The translations under genes were made by a program, and so were the position numbers. The notes beneath the pieces are model-generated. The model worked only from the letters and a program-made list of their open reading frames with translations, made no database searches and was not told the origin of the DNA. This document shows, one piece after another, positions 4,933-11,902 of a stretch of 11,902 bases of DNA; the stretch's first letter is position 1; every line of letters begins with the position of its first letter. The DNA is from an uncultured Opitutaceae bacterium (GTDB lineage: Bacteria; Verrucomicrobiota; Verrucomicrobiae; Opitutales; Opitutaceae). The stretch lies in NCBI GenBank assembly GCA_946482625.1, contig CAMLSH010000066.1:1-11902 (forward strand), given 5' to 3'.

Positions 4933-7732
4933 CCTTCTCCGAAGCGACCGGCGCCGACCGCGTGCGTTTCTCTTCGAGCTTTTTCCGCACGTAACCCGCC
5001 TTGGCGTGCCCGGCGTTCTCCGCGCTTTCGGCATAGCGGATGGCCTGCTCCAGCTCAGGTGCGCCGGGTGTGTCCTTGAGCGCCAGTACGGAGAGGCTGA
5101 ACTGCGCTTCGGAATGTCCGCGGTCGGCCGCTGTGCGAGAGTGAGCGATGGCCGTGGCGAGATCCTTAGGTACGCCGAGGCCGTTAAAATAAAGAGAGCT
5201 CAATTTGTACTCCGCATCGACTGAGCCGGCTTCCGAGGCCTTTTTGAGGAGCGGCACGGCCTCCTCGTATTGCTTGGTGTCCATGAGCACGAGCGCGTCC
5301 TTGTAGATCGCGGAGGAGTTGCCCAGTGCCACGGCCTTGTCGTGGTAGCGTTTTGCTTTCGCGGGATTGGCCTTCACACCGTTTCCCTGCTGATAAAGCC
5401 CGCTCAGGCGATCGTAGGCGTGGCCTTGTAGATAAGCTACGCGCGAATCGAGCAGCTTGCCGAAGAATCTGAACGCTTCCGTGTACTCGCCCCGGTTGAT
5501 CATGATGTCGCCTAGCGTGACCAGTGCGCCGGCTCGGCCGCGTCGCGCGAGCATGGTCAGCCACATGGTGGCGCGATCCAGATCCTGACTGACGCCTTTG
5601 CCTTGGATATAGAATCCGCACAGCCGCGTGAGCGCCTCAATGTCGCCGCCGAGTGCCGCGAGACGATAGTGGTAGGCGGCTTCCCGATACGTGATGGGAA
5701 CGCCTTCTCCTTTTTCGTGCATTTCACCGAGACGGCGCCGGGCGTCGATCTGCCCGTCGCTGGCTGCGGTTTCGAAGTAGGTGTACGCGGTCTGATAATC
5801 CTTTTCGCCCATCACGCCTTCGTAGTGGAGATTGCCGAGGTTCCACGCGGCGGTGGGTACCTTGGCCTCATGCGCGGCCTCGTAGTGTTTGATCATCTTA
5901 TCCCGCAGATCCGCGCCTTCGAGAATGCGGAAACTGCGTGCGGCTTCGTTGAAACGGCCGGCGTAGATGACGGCCAGGTTGTTGTGCGCGCGGCCGTGCT
6001 CGGGATCGATCAACAAGCACCGCAGATAGAGCGCTTCGGCGCGGGTGGGATCGGGGCGCATGTAGACGATCTGCCGCTCGCCGGGTTTTATATTGGTGGG
6101 CGGCGAATACATGTCGGCGAGACTGGCGGTGCCGTCGGCGTCGCCAGCTTCCATGGCTTTTTCGTAGCATTCGCGCGCTTTTTGATGCGACCGCTCGCCG
6201 TCGTGACCGAGATAGCCGCCGAACGCGAGATAGAGGTCGCCGAGCGCGCGCCACGCCGGACCGTAGTTGGTTTTGGTGCCGCGGCGCAGCCAGTCTTCTG
6301 CGTCCCGCAGATCGGCTTTCACGCCCCATCCATTCAGATGGCGAATCCCCAGCAGATAGCACGCGTGAGCGTCTTTGTTTTTGGAGGCCCAGGTTTTATT
6401 GAGAGCGAGTTCCTCCTCGTAGGTGACCACGCTTGTCGGGCACTGGCCGATCGAGCCGAGGTAACAAACGATGCTGTCGTTCCGGTTCTTTTTGAAAATT
6501 TCCTCCGCTTTGGCGGCGTCTTTTTCGGTGCCGTAACCGTTTTGGTAGCACACCGCCAGGTTGGCCCAGCCAAGCGAGTGTTTGCCGCGCTCCGCCGCCG
6601 CCTTGAACCACTCGAAAACCTTGGCCGGATCGGGCTCGCCCAAACTTTTGCCGTGATAAAGAAACGCGAGCGAAAGCATCGCCCACGCCTGGTTGCTCTC
6701 CGCCGCCACCTCGAACCATCGGGCGGCTTCCTGCGGATTGTAGTTTTTGGATTTCGGATCGGCGAACGAGCCGGCGATCCCGAGCTGAAGCTGCTGGTGC
6801 AACTCATCCGCCTTGTCCGCGGTTTGCTCCTCGAAATCCGCCTGCGCGAAGTCGTCGAGTCGCTTTCCTTCCACGAGCCCGTGCGCGTACGCGATCACTT
6901 CCTGACGCGAGAGTTTTTTGCTCTGCACGAGCATCTCGTTGGCCTTCTCCAGATCGCGCGGGATGCCCTGACCGAATGCGTAACTGATCGCTGCTTTCAA
7001 CGCCGCGGCGCGGATGCCTGCGCGACCGCCTTCGCCCGCCGTGGCGGCTTTCACGTAGTGTTCCTGCGCCTGCGCGGGCTTTTTCTCCAACGAGCAAAGA
7101 TCGCCGAGTACGACGTGGGCCATCGCGCGATAGCGGTCGGCCGGGTCGATCGGAAGATCGCCCGAGAGCGTGGTGCCGGCGTTGGAAGCGGCGTTGTCGG
7201 GTGTGGCAGTGAAGAAATCGGCGGGTGGCCGCGGTGAGGAAAAATCCGCATCGTCCGCGAGCGCGGCTTCGAGCCATTCGCGCGCCTTCGCGCGGTCTTT
7301 GCGAATGCCGTTACCGTAAAAATAGCCGAGGCCGAGATTGGCTTTGGCAAAGGCGTTGCCGCGCTGCGCCGAGAGCATGAACCAGGTCACGGCTTTACGT
7401 TTGTCCCGCGCGAACCCGTGCAGCCCGTTTTGCAGGGCAATGCCGAGATAGTTTTCCGCGTGGCTGTTTTCAGCGTCGGCCGACTGCGTGAGCAATTCGC
7501 GTCCACGCGCGAGGTCCGCCGCCTGCTTCGAGCGGAAAAGCTTCAACGCTTCCCAGTAGGGCGTGAGCGAGGCGTCTTCAGCGGGTTGCGCCGGTGCGAT
7601 CGGATCGTCGTCCTCCTGTTCGATGTCGGCGGCCGGGGCCGGCGCCGTTGCGACCGGCGCTTCGGCGACGAGATGTAGTGGAAGTGCGGATGCCAGCAGC
7701 AGCGACGCGAGGCGAATGCGGAGGGGCGACAT
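4919..7732 (-). CDS. Large secreted Sel1-repeat protein
   Basis: The 937-residue protein is built almost entirely of Sel1-like repeats (about 35 residues, LG..Y..G.GV..D..KA..W...AA..G). I count at least twelve clear ones from about residue 90 to the end, for example FYGNGIRKDRAKAREWL, YQNGYGTEKDAAKAEEIF and YFNGLGVPKDLATAIAH. Sel1 repeats form TPR-like superhelices that bind other proteins. I placed the start at the ATG at 7732 because it begins a clean signal peptide (MSPLRIRLASLLLASALPLH, cleavage near VAEA); 60 further in-frame residues upstream are Pro/Arg-rich and overlap the preceding gene. An Ala/Pro/acidic linker (about 25-55) follows the signal. No enzyme domain or membrane anchor is seen, so the protein is probably periplasmic. 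It lies 25 bases behind the Prc-type protease gene and is probably its operon partner. Its ligand is unknown. Confidence 0.9.
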   Translation of the reverse strand: MSPLRIRLASLLLASALPLHLVAEAPVATAPAPAADIEQEDDDPIAPAQPAEDASLTPYWEALKLFRSKQAADLARGRELLTQSADAENSHAENYLGIALQNGLHGFARDKRKAVTWFMLSAQRGNAFAKANLGLGYFYGNGIRKDRAKAREWLEAALADDADFSSPRPPADFFTATPDNAASNAGTTLSGDLPIDPADRYRAMAHVVLGDLCSLEKKPAQAQEHYVKAATAGEGGRAGIRAAALKAAISYAFGQGIPRDLEKANEMLVQSKKLSRQEVIAYAHGLVEGKRLDDFAQADFEEQTADKADELHQQLQLGIAGSFADPKSKNYNPQEAARWFEVAAESNQAWAMLSLAFLYHGKSLGEPDPAKVFEWFKAAAERGKHSLGWANLAVCYQNGYGTEKDAAKAEEIFKKNRNDSIVCYLGSIGQCPTSVVTYEEELALNKTWASKNKDAHACYLLGIRHLNGWGVKADLRDAEDWLRRGTKTNYGPAWRALGDLYLAFGGYLGHDGERSHQKARECYEKAMEAGDADGTASLADMYSPPTNIKPGERQIVYMRPDPTRAEALYLRCLLIDPEHGRAHNNLAVIYAGRFNEAARSFRILEGADLRDKMIKHYEAAHEAKVPTAAWNLGNLHYEGVMGEKDYQTAYTYFETAASDGQIDARRRLGEMHEKGEGVPITYREAAYHYRLAALGGDIEALTRLCGFYIQGKGVSQDLDRATMWLTMLARRGRAGALVTLGDIMINRGEYTEAFRFFGKLLDSRVAYLQGHAYDRLSGLYQQGNGVKANPAKAKRYHDKAVALGNSSAIYKDALVLMDTKQYEEAVPLLKKASEAGSVDAEYKLSSLYFNGLGVPKDLATAIAHSRTAADRGHSEAQFSLSVLALKDTPGAPELEQAIRYAESAENAGHAKAGYVRKKLEEKRTRSAPVASEKARSL

Positions 7733-7757
7733 GGAAGAGCGGGACGGGATTGGGGAT

Positions 7758-10310
7758 TTAGGGAGTAGAGGCGGAAGCGGTCTCGGTCGGCGGCGCGACC
7801 GGGGCGGGGGATGGCTTTTTGTCTTGTTGCCAGCGGACCCAGTCGGCGGCCAGCCGCAGGCTTTCGCGGAGGTGCACATCGAGCGGGCGTTGATCCTGCA
7901 ACACATCAACATCGAACTCGGCGGCCTTCTTCAGGAGCGCGTCGACGGCGGCCTGCAACCGTGGCTCATCGAGCGATTCGCCGAGGTGGTTGCGGAAAAT
8001 CGCGAGCGCGGGCACCGCCTCGGGAGCGTCAGGATCGCGCAGTTTAAGGGCGGTCAGCGCCGCGCGGAGGGCGGCTTCGTCCGCCGGTCCGCCCGCGTTT
8101 TGAATCCACGTTTCCGTCAGAGCTGCAGCCTGACCAAGAACGACGTCCCAGTCGAACGTATCCAAGGGAATGGCACGTATCTCGGACTCGTCCGATGCGC
8201 GGTAATAGAACGTGTCGTGAAGGAGGCGGTTGGCTAGTGGCGAGCCATCGGTGGCCTGGCGCGCGCGCAGCGTGGCCTGATGCACGCGGCGGTTTTCTAT
8301 GACCACATCGAGATCGATGCGCTCGACTGAAAACGCGACCGTGGCATCGAGCTCGCGTCGCGCCTGCCGGAGTTCGAGGCGCTGGCGGTTGAGCTCGTCG
8401 TACTCAGTCCGTCGAGCGGAAAGGCGGAGCGGCACCGGGCCGGTTTTCCAGAGTTGTTGGCGGAGTGTGTTGGCTTGGGTTTCCAAGGCGAATTCCGGGA
8501 GCGTGGCCGCCCGGTTATCCGCCTTGGTTTTCAGGTGAGCGAGGACTTCGGGCGTCAACCGGGATACAGGCGTGCTGACGGTATCGAGTGGCTCGGGTGT
8601 TGGAATCTTCGAGTGCGGCAGTGCATGTGGCAGCTCGCTTTCGCGAACATCGCCGGGCGGATTGAACGCGGGAAGCGTGATGTCGGAGCGCACGCCGGTG
8701 AACTGCGGGGAGTTGCCGTCGGGAAGGTAGAAGAACTCGCGCGTCACGCGAGCGACGCCCCACTGCGTGCGCACGGCTTCGGGAATGCTCGTCATTGATT
8801 TTCCCAGATCGACAAACCACTGCATGGTGCCTTTGCCGAAGGTGGCGGTATCGCCCACCACCAACGCGCGACGATACGCTTGCATGGCGCCGGCAAAGCC
8901 TTCGCTCGCCGAGGCGCTGTGTCGCGAGGTAAGCACTACGAGCGGACCGGCGAAGGCTACCGCGGGATCTTCGTCCCGCAGGATGGTGGGTTTTCCACTC
9001 TTGCCGCGCGTGAGGAGCGCGGGGCCTTTTTCAATGAAAAGTCCGGTCAAGTCCACGGCTTCGTTGATCAGACCACCGCCATTGTCGCGCACGTCAATGA
9101 TCACCGCCTGCGCACCCTGCGCCTGAAATTTCGTCAGGAGCTCGGCGACATCCTTCGTCATGCTCGCGGTGGTCTCACCTTCCTCACGGTCGCCGTAAAA
9201 TGCCGGCAGCTTCACCACACCCACGGCGACGGGTTTGTTTTCGCCGGGGATGCGGTAGAGGCGTCCGGACGCGTGATTGTCGGCGATCTCCATCCGGCTG
9301 CGCTGGAGTTCGAGGGTCCGGACGGCACCGCCATCGGCCGGGCGAATCGTGAGGGTGAGCTTCGTGTCCGGCTTGCCGCGTATCAGCTCCACGGCTTCGC
9401 GCAGCCGCCGCCCCACGAGCGATTTTTCCGGGGCGCCTTCCTCGCCGACGGCGATGAATTCGTCGCCGGGATGGATGAGCCCCGCGCGTTCCGCCGGGCC
9501 GCCCGGCTGCAGGCTTTTCACGATAAAACGCCCTTCGGACAGCCGCAGATCGACGCCGATGCCCGTGACTGCGCCGGTGAGATCGCCGCTGACGACATCG
9601 GCCGTCTCTTTCGAAAAGTATCCGCAATGCGGATCGAAGAGACCCATCAAGGCGTTGAGAAAAATCTCGCGCACGCGCAGCGGATCGGCCGCTTCCACGC
9701 GTTTGCGGCGCTCGACATAACGCCGGCGCACTGCGGCGACCGCTGCTTCCTGATCGTGGCCGCGCAGCTGCTCGTTGATCAGTTCGTTCTGGAGAATTTG
9801 CTCCCACAAAACCTCGGCGGCTTTGGCGTCGGCCGGGCGGGGCTGCTCGTCGCGGTCGGGCGTGAAAACGCCATCCCGCTCGAAGGGAAAGGTGCTGTTC
9901 AGGCGCGCGTCGATCCAGGCGCAGCGCTCCAGCAGGCGCTTCGCGAAGACGTCGTAGATCTCGAACGCGGGATGCAGGTCGCCTTTGAAGAGATAGACGG
10001 TCTTGAGGTTTCGCTCGAAACGCCGCCGCAGAAACTCCGTGTCGCCGTGGAGAAAAACGCTGCGCCCCGGATCAAGTGCGCCGAAGTAGCGATCAAGCAG
10101 CTCGCCGGCGTTTACCTCGTGAAACGGTCGGTCCGAGTAGTGATAGCCTTGCAGGAATTCGATGAGGACGAGGGTCTCGCGCTGGAGATTGCGACGTTCG
10201 TCCGTTGTGAGCGACGTGGTGAGCGGCGCCGCGAAAACCGGGCACGCGGTGCCCATGGCGAACAGGCCGAGCGAGAGAAGATGGAGAAAGGCCGAGGGGC
10301 TCCTGCGCAT
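7758..10310 (-). CDS. prc: Carboxy-terminal processing (tail-specific) protease, Prc/S41A family
   Basis: The 850-residue periplasmic serine protease uses a Ser-Lys dyad. The ATG at 10310 starts a good signal peptide (MRRSPSAFLHLLSLGLFAMG, cleavage near VFA); in-frame ATGs at 10319 and 10325 only lengthen the n-region. Residues of about 35-235 match the N-terminal Prc domain (LIEFLQGYHYSDRPF; LLDRYFGALDPGRSVFL). A PDZ domain follows at about 247-327 (TGIGVDLRLSEGRFIVKSLQ). The S41 core has DVRDNGGGLINEAVDL near 406, RHSASASE with the likely nucleophile S467, and TFGKGT with K493. The Ser-Lys spacing is 26 rather than 25, because of one extra residue in the loop. A C-terminal helical region of about 290 residues makes it clearly longer than the 682-residue E. 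coli Prc. The family trims or degrades envelope proteins from their C-termini, and E. coli Prc with NlpI degrades the murein hydrolase MepS. The Sel1 gene follows after 25 bases. Confidence 0.93.
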   Translation of the reverse strand: MRRSPSAFLHLLSLGLFAMGTACPVFAAPLTTSLTTDERRNLQRETLVLIEFLQGYHYSDRPFHEVNAGELLDRYFGALDPGRSVFLHGDTEFLRRRFERNLKTVYLFKGDLHPAFEIYDVFAKRLLERCAWIDARLNSTFPFERDGVFTPDRDEQPRPADAKAAEVLWEQILQNELINEQLRGHDQEAAVAAVRRRYVERRKRVEAADPLRVREIFLNALMGLFDPHCGYFSKETADVVSGDLTGAVTGIGVDLRLSEGRFIVKSLQPGGPAERAGLIHPGDEFIAVGEEGAPEKSLVGRRLREAVELIRGKPDTKLTLTIRPADGGAVRTLELQRSRMEIADNHASGRLYRIPGENKPVAVGVVKLPAFYGDREEGETTASMTKDVAELLTKFQAQGAQAVIIDVRDNGGGLINEAVDLTGLFIEKGPALLTRGKSGKPTILRDEDPAVAFAGPLVVLTSRHSASASEGFAGAMQAYRRALVVGDTATFGKGTMQWFVDLGKSMTSIPEAVRTQWGVARVTREFFYLPDGNSPQFTGVRSDITLPAFNPPGDVRESELPHALPHSKIPTPEPLDTVSTPVSRLTPEVLAHLKTKADNRAATLPEFALETQANTLRQQLWKTGPVPLRLSARRTEYDELNRQRLELRQARRELDATVAFSVERIDLDVVIENRRVHQATLRARQATDGSPLANRLLHDTFYYRASDESEIRAIPLDTFDWDVVLGQAAALTETWIQNAGGPADEAALRAALTALKLRDPDAPEAVPALAIFRNHLGESLDEPRLQAAVDALLKKAAEFDVDVLQDQRPLDVHLRESLRLAADWVRWQQDKKPSPAPVAPPTETASASTP

Positions 10311-10524
10311 GGACAACATCAGCAAACGAGAACCGGTGGCGGTTTGTCCACTCCGCGCCGCGGCGGATTTCCCTTATTTGGGAATCTGCGCACCTCGTCT
10401 CCCGGGCAGGCTTATGGCGACATCGGCGGTCAGCCTTTCAAACTGTCTGAAAAGGGCGCCGGTCCCCTTGTCATAAATTGCCGCACCCTTCCCGTTGCTT
10501 CCTCGTCTAGTCCGTTCCGCCCCA
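10311..10524. other. Divergent intergenic region between prc and the esterase gene
   Basis: These 214 bases must hold the start signals of both divergent genes. Apart from the dyad at 10369-10384 and a small G/C palindrome near 10353-10363, the only promoter-like element is the AT-rich TTGTCATAAATT near 10469-10479, which could contain a -10 for the esterase. I find no well-spaced -35 partner and no sigma-54 or sigma-28 match. Confidence 0.5.
10369..10384. repeat. Inverted repeat in the prc/esterase divergent intergenic region
   Basis: TTCCC, six A/T bases (TTATTT), then GGGAA form a 5-6-5 dyad 59 bases upstream of the prc start and about 140 bases before the esterase start. It is an AT-rich spot in a G/C-rich divergent promoter region and could be an operator. 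The remainder of 10311-10524 shows no convincing -35/-10 pair for either gene. Confidence 0.25.
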
Positions 10525-11892
10525 ATGAAACACGCGCCCGCTTTCGCTTTTGTTATACTGACCGTCTTTGCAGGTGGTTCCTGCTCCAAAACCTTCGCCC
10601 AAGGACCGAGCCCGGCGTCGCCCGCGAGCGGCGCGGTGGTCCACAAATTCGATTTTGGTCCCGGGCTCGTCGCAGACGGGTTTACGCCGATCACGCCGGC
10701 GAACGTATTTTCCTCCGCCGCTGGCTTCGGCTTCGACCTCGATACCGCCGGCGGCGTCAGCGGAATGGATCGCGGTTGCACGAACGCACTGAGCGGCGAT
10801 TTTTGCACCAGCGGGCAGCCGTTCTACTTCTCCGTCGCCGTTCCCGAAGGAAACTATCGCGTCACCGTGACACTCGGCGACCGTGAGGGAGAAACGGATA
10901 CGACCATCAAAGCCGAGTCGCGCCGGCTTATGGTCGAAAGCGCGAAGACGAATCGCGGGGAATTCGTCGCGCGCAGTTTCACGGTCAACGTCCGCAATCC
11001 AGCGCTCGAGCCGCCGCCGCTGAACGCGCCTGGCGGTTCTCGCGTGATAATCAACGATCGCGAGCAAGGCGTGCTTCACTGGGACGAGAAGCTCACGCTC
11101 GAATTTAGCGGGCGTCGTCCTGCCGTCTGCGCGGTCGAGATCTCGCGTGTTGAAGATACCGTGACAGTTTTCCTCGCGGGCGACTCGACCGTCACGGACC
11201 AGTCACGTGAGCCGGGCGCGAGTTGGGGACAGATGTTGCCGCGCTTTCTAAAAGACAACGTCGCCGTCGCCAACCACGCCGAGTCGGGCGAGACGATGAA
11301 GTCATTTCTCACCGCACATCGTTTCGACAAGCTCCTGAGCGCGATGAAGTCGGGCGATTACCTCTTCATTCAGTTCGGTCACAACGACTCGAAAAACCAG
11401 TGGCCGCAGACGTACGTCGAGGCGTTCACGACCTACAAGGCGTACCTGAAGGTCTTCATCGCCGAAGCCCGCCGTCGCGGCGCCACGCCTGTATTGGTTA
11501 CCTCGATGCATCGCCGCGTGTTCGACGCACGCGGTAAAATCAAAAACACCCACGGCGATTATCCCGAAGCCGTCCGCCAGGTGGCGCGCGAGGAAAACGT
11601 CGCGCTCATCGATCTGCACGCCATGAGCGCTCAGCTCTACGAAGCGCTCGGTCCGGAGATCTCCCCGCGCGCTTTCAGTAACGACGGCAAAGACGCGACT
11701 CACCACAACAACTACGGCGCCTACGAACTCGCCCAGTGCGTGGTTGCCGGGATTCGCGCCGCGAAACTCCCGCTGGTCGCCCTGCTCGCGGACGACGCGC
11801 CGTTGTTCGATCCGGCGAAACCCGATGCCGTGGACACCTTCGCGCTCCCGTCCAGCCCCGGACGCTCCGCCCTAAAACCGCGTGGCGATTAA
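10525..11892 (+). CDS. Secreted SGNH/GDSL esterase, rhamnogalacturonan acetylesterase-like (CE12)
   Basis: The 455-residue protein starts at the ATG at 10525, giving a signal peptide (MKHAPAFAFVILTVFAGGSC); a TTG 30 bases upstream gives an unlikely N-terminus. Residues of about 38-210 form a beta-rich N-terminal domain (HKFDFGPG, YRVTVTLGD, LTLEFSG) like the galactose-binding or malectin-type modules that precede such esterases. Residues of about 213-420 are the SGNH hydrolase: AGDSTVTD with nucleophile S221, HAESG near 251-255 as the block II region, GHND at 285-288 with oxyanion N287, and DATHHNNYGA with D390 and H393. Such enzymes remove acetyl groups from rhamnogalacturonan I in pectin. 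The exact substrate is inferred from overall resemblance. GGSC near residue 20 is only a poor lipobox. C85 and C94 could form a disulphide. No other polysaccharide genes are visible before the window ends. Confidence 0.88.
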   Translation: MKHAPAFAFVILTVFAGGSCSKTFAQGPSPASPASGAVVHKFDFGPGLVADGFTPITPANVFSSAAGFGFDLDTAGGVSGMDRGCTNALSGDFCTSGQPFYFSVAVPEGNYRVTVTLGDREGETDTTIKAESRRLMVESAKTNRGEFVARSFTVNVRNPALEPPPLNAPGGSRVIINDREQGVLHWDEKLTLEFSGRRPAVCAVEISRVEDTVTVFLAGDSTVTDQSREPGASWGQMLPRFLKDNVAVANHAESGETMKSFLTAHRFDKLLSAMKSGDYLFIQFGHNDSKNQWPQTYVEAFTTYKAYLKVFIAEARRRGATPVLVTSMHRRVFDARGKIKNTHGDYPEAVRQVAREENVALIDLHAMSAQLYEALGPEISPRAFSNDGKDATHHNNYGAYELAQCVVAGIRAAKLPLVALLADDAPLFDPAKPDAVDTFALPSSPGRSALKPRGD

Positions 11893-11902
11893 GCCCGCCG
11901 CC

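Noticed and set aside
5603..7237. Long plus-strand open frame (544 codons) opposite the Sel1 gene
   Set aside because: The minus-strand frame shows regular Sel1 repeats and a signal peptide; this translation shows no recognisable domain and is a shadow.
7733..7912. Upstream extension of the Sel1 protein by 60 residues
   Set aside because: The extension is Pro/Arg-rich, would bury the signal peptide, and overlaps the end of prc.
8880..10886. Long plus-strand open frame (668 codons) opposite prc
   Set aside because: It is antisense to the clear Prc coding frame, has no domain-like pattern, and even crosses into the esterase gene; it results from G/C-rich codon use leaving few stops.

Overview
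The window looks like a piece of a high-GC, motile, Gram-negative bacterial chromosome. Most codons end in G or C. Several proteins carry Sec signal peptides, and there is a periplasmic Prc-type protease, a proton-type flagellar stator and a pectin-side-chain esterase. My best guess is a verrucomicrobial member of the Opitutaceae, but this is inferred from gene content and style and no marker gene is present to prove it. None of the chosen start codons has a convincing Shine-Dalgarno sequence at normal distance; most are preceded by pyrimidine-rich DNA.

Layout, left to right. (1) 1-1181, minus strand: the 5' part of a secreted tetratricopeptide-repeat protein gene that runs off the left edge. 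(2) 1182-1885: about 700 bases without a credible gene. The part near fliA holds a well-formed sigma-54 (RpoN) promoter, a 7-3-7 dyad about 140 bases upstream of its predicted start, and an AT-rich patch between them. (3) 1886-4902, plus strand: a motility island with fliA (sigma-28), motA, motB and a small four-cysteine protein. A sigma-28-type promoter candidate lies between fliA and motA. (4) 4905-4932: a hairpin between convergent genes. (5) 4919-10310, minus strand: a two-gene unit, a Prc/tail-specific protease followed after 25 bases by a 937-residue secreted Sel1-repeat protein. (6) 10311-10524: a divergent intergenic region. (7) 10525-11892, plus strand: a secreted SGNH/GDSL esterase resembling rhamnogalacturonan acetylesterases (CE12), with an N-terminal beta-rich domain.

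How the genes may work together. The promoters suggest a compact regulatory cascade: RpoN plus an enhancer-binding protein would switch on fliA, and FliA would then switch on motA/motB and the small downstream gene, so stators are made late in flagellar assembly. MotB has an unusual peptidoglycan-binding motif, with GHTR where the family normally has GHTD. The Prc/Sel1 pair recalls Escherichia coli Prc and its TPR adaptor NlpI, and could be a periplasmic protease with a dedicated helical-repeat partner. The esterase fits a plant-polysaccharide-degrading lifestyle and appears unrelated to its neighbours.

The clearest candidates for something undescribed are the MotB variant with the adjacent four-Cys protein, and the Prc plus Sel1-repeat pairing. 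I see no mobile element, CRISPR array, tRNA or rRNA.
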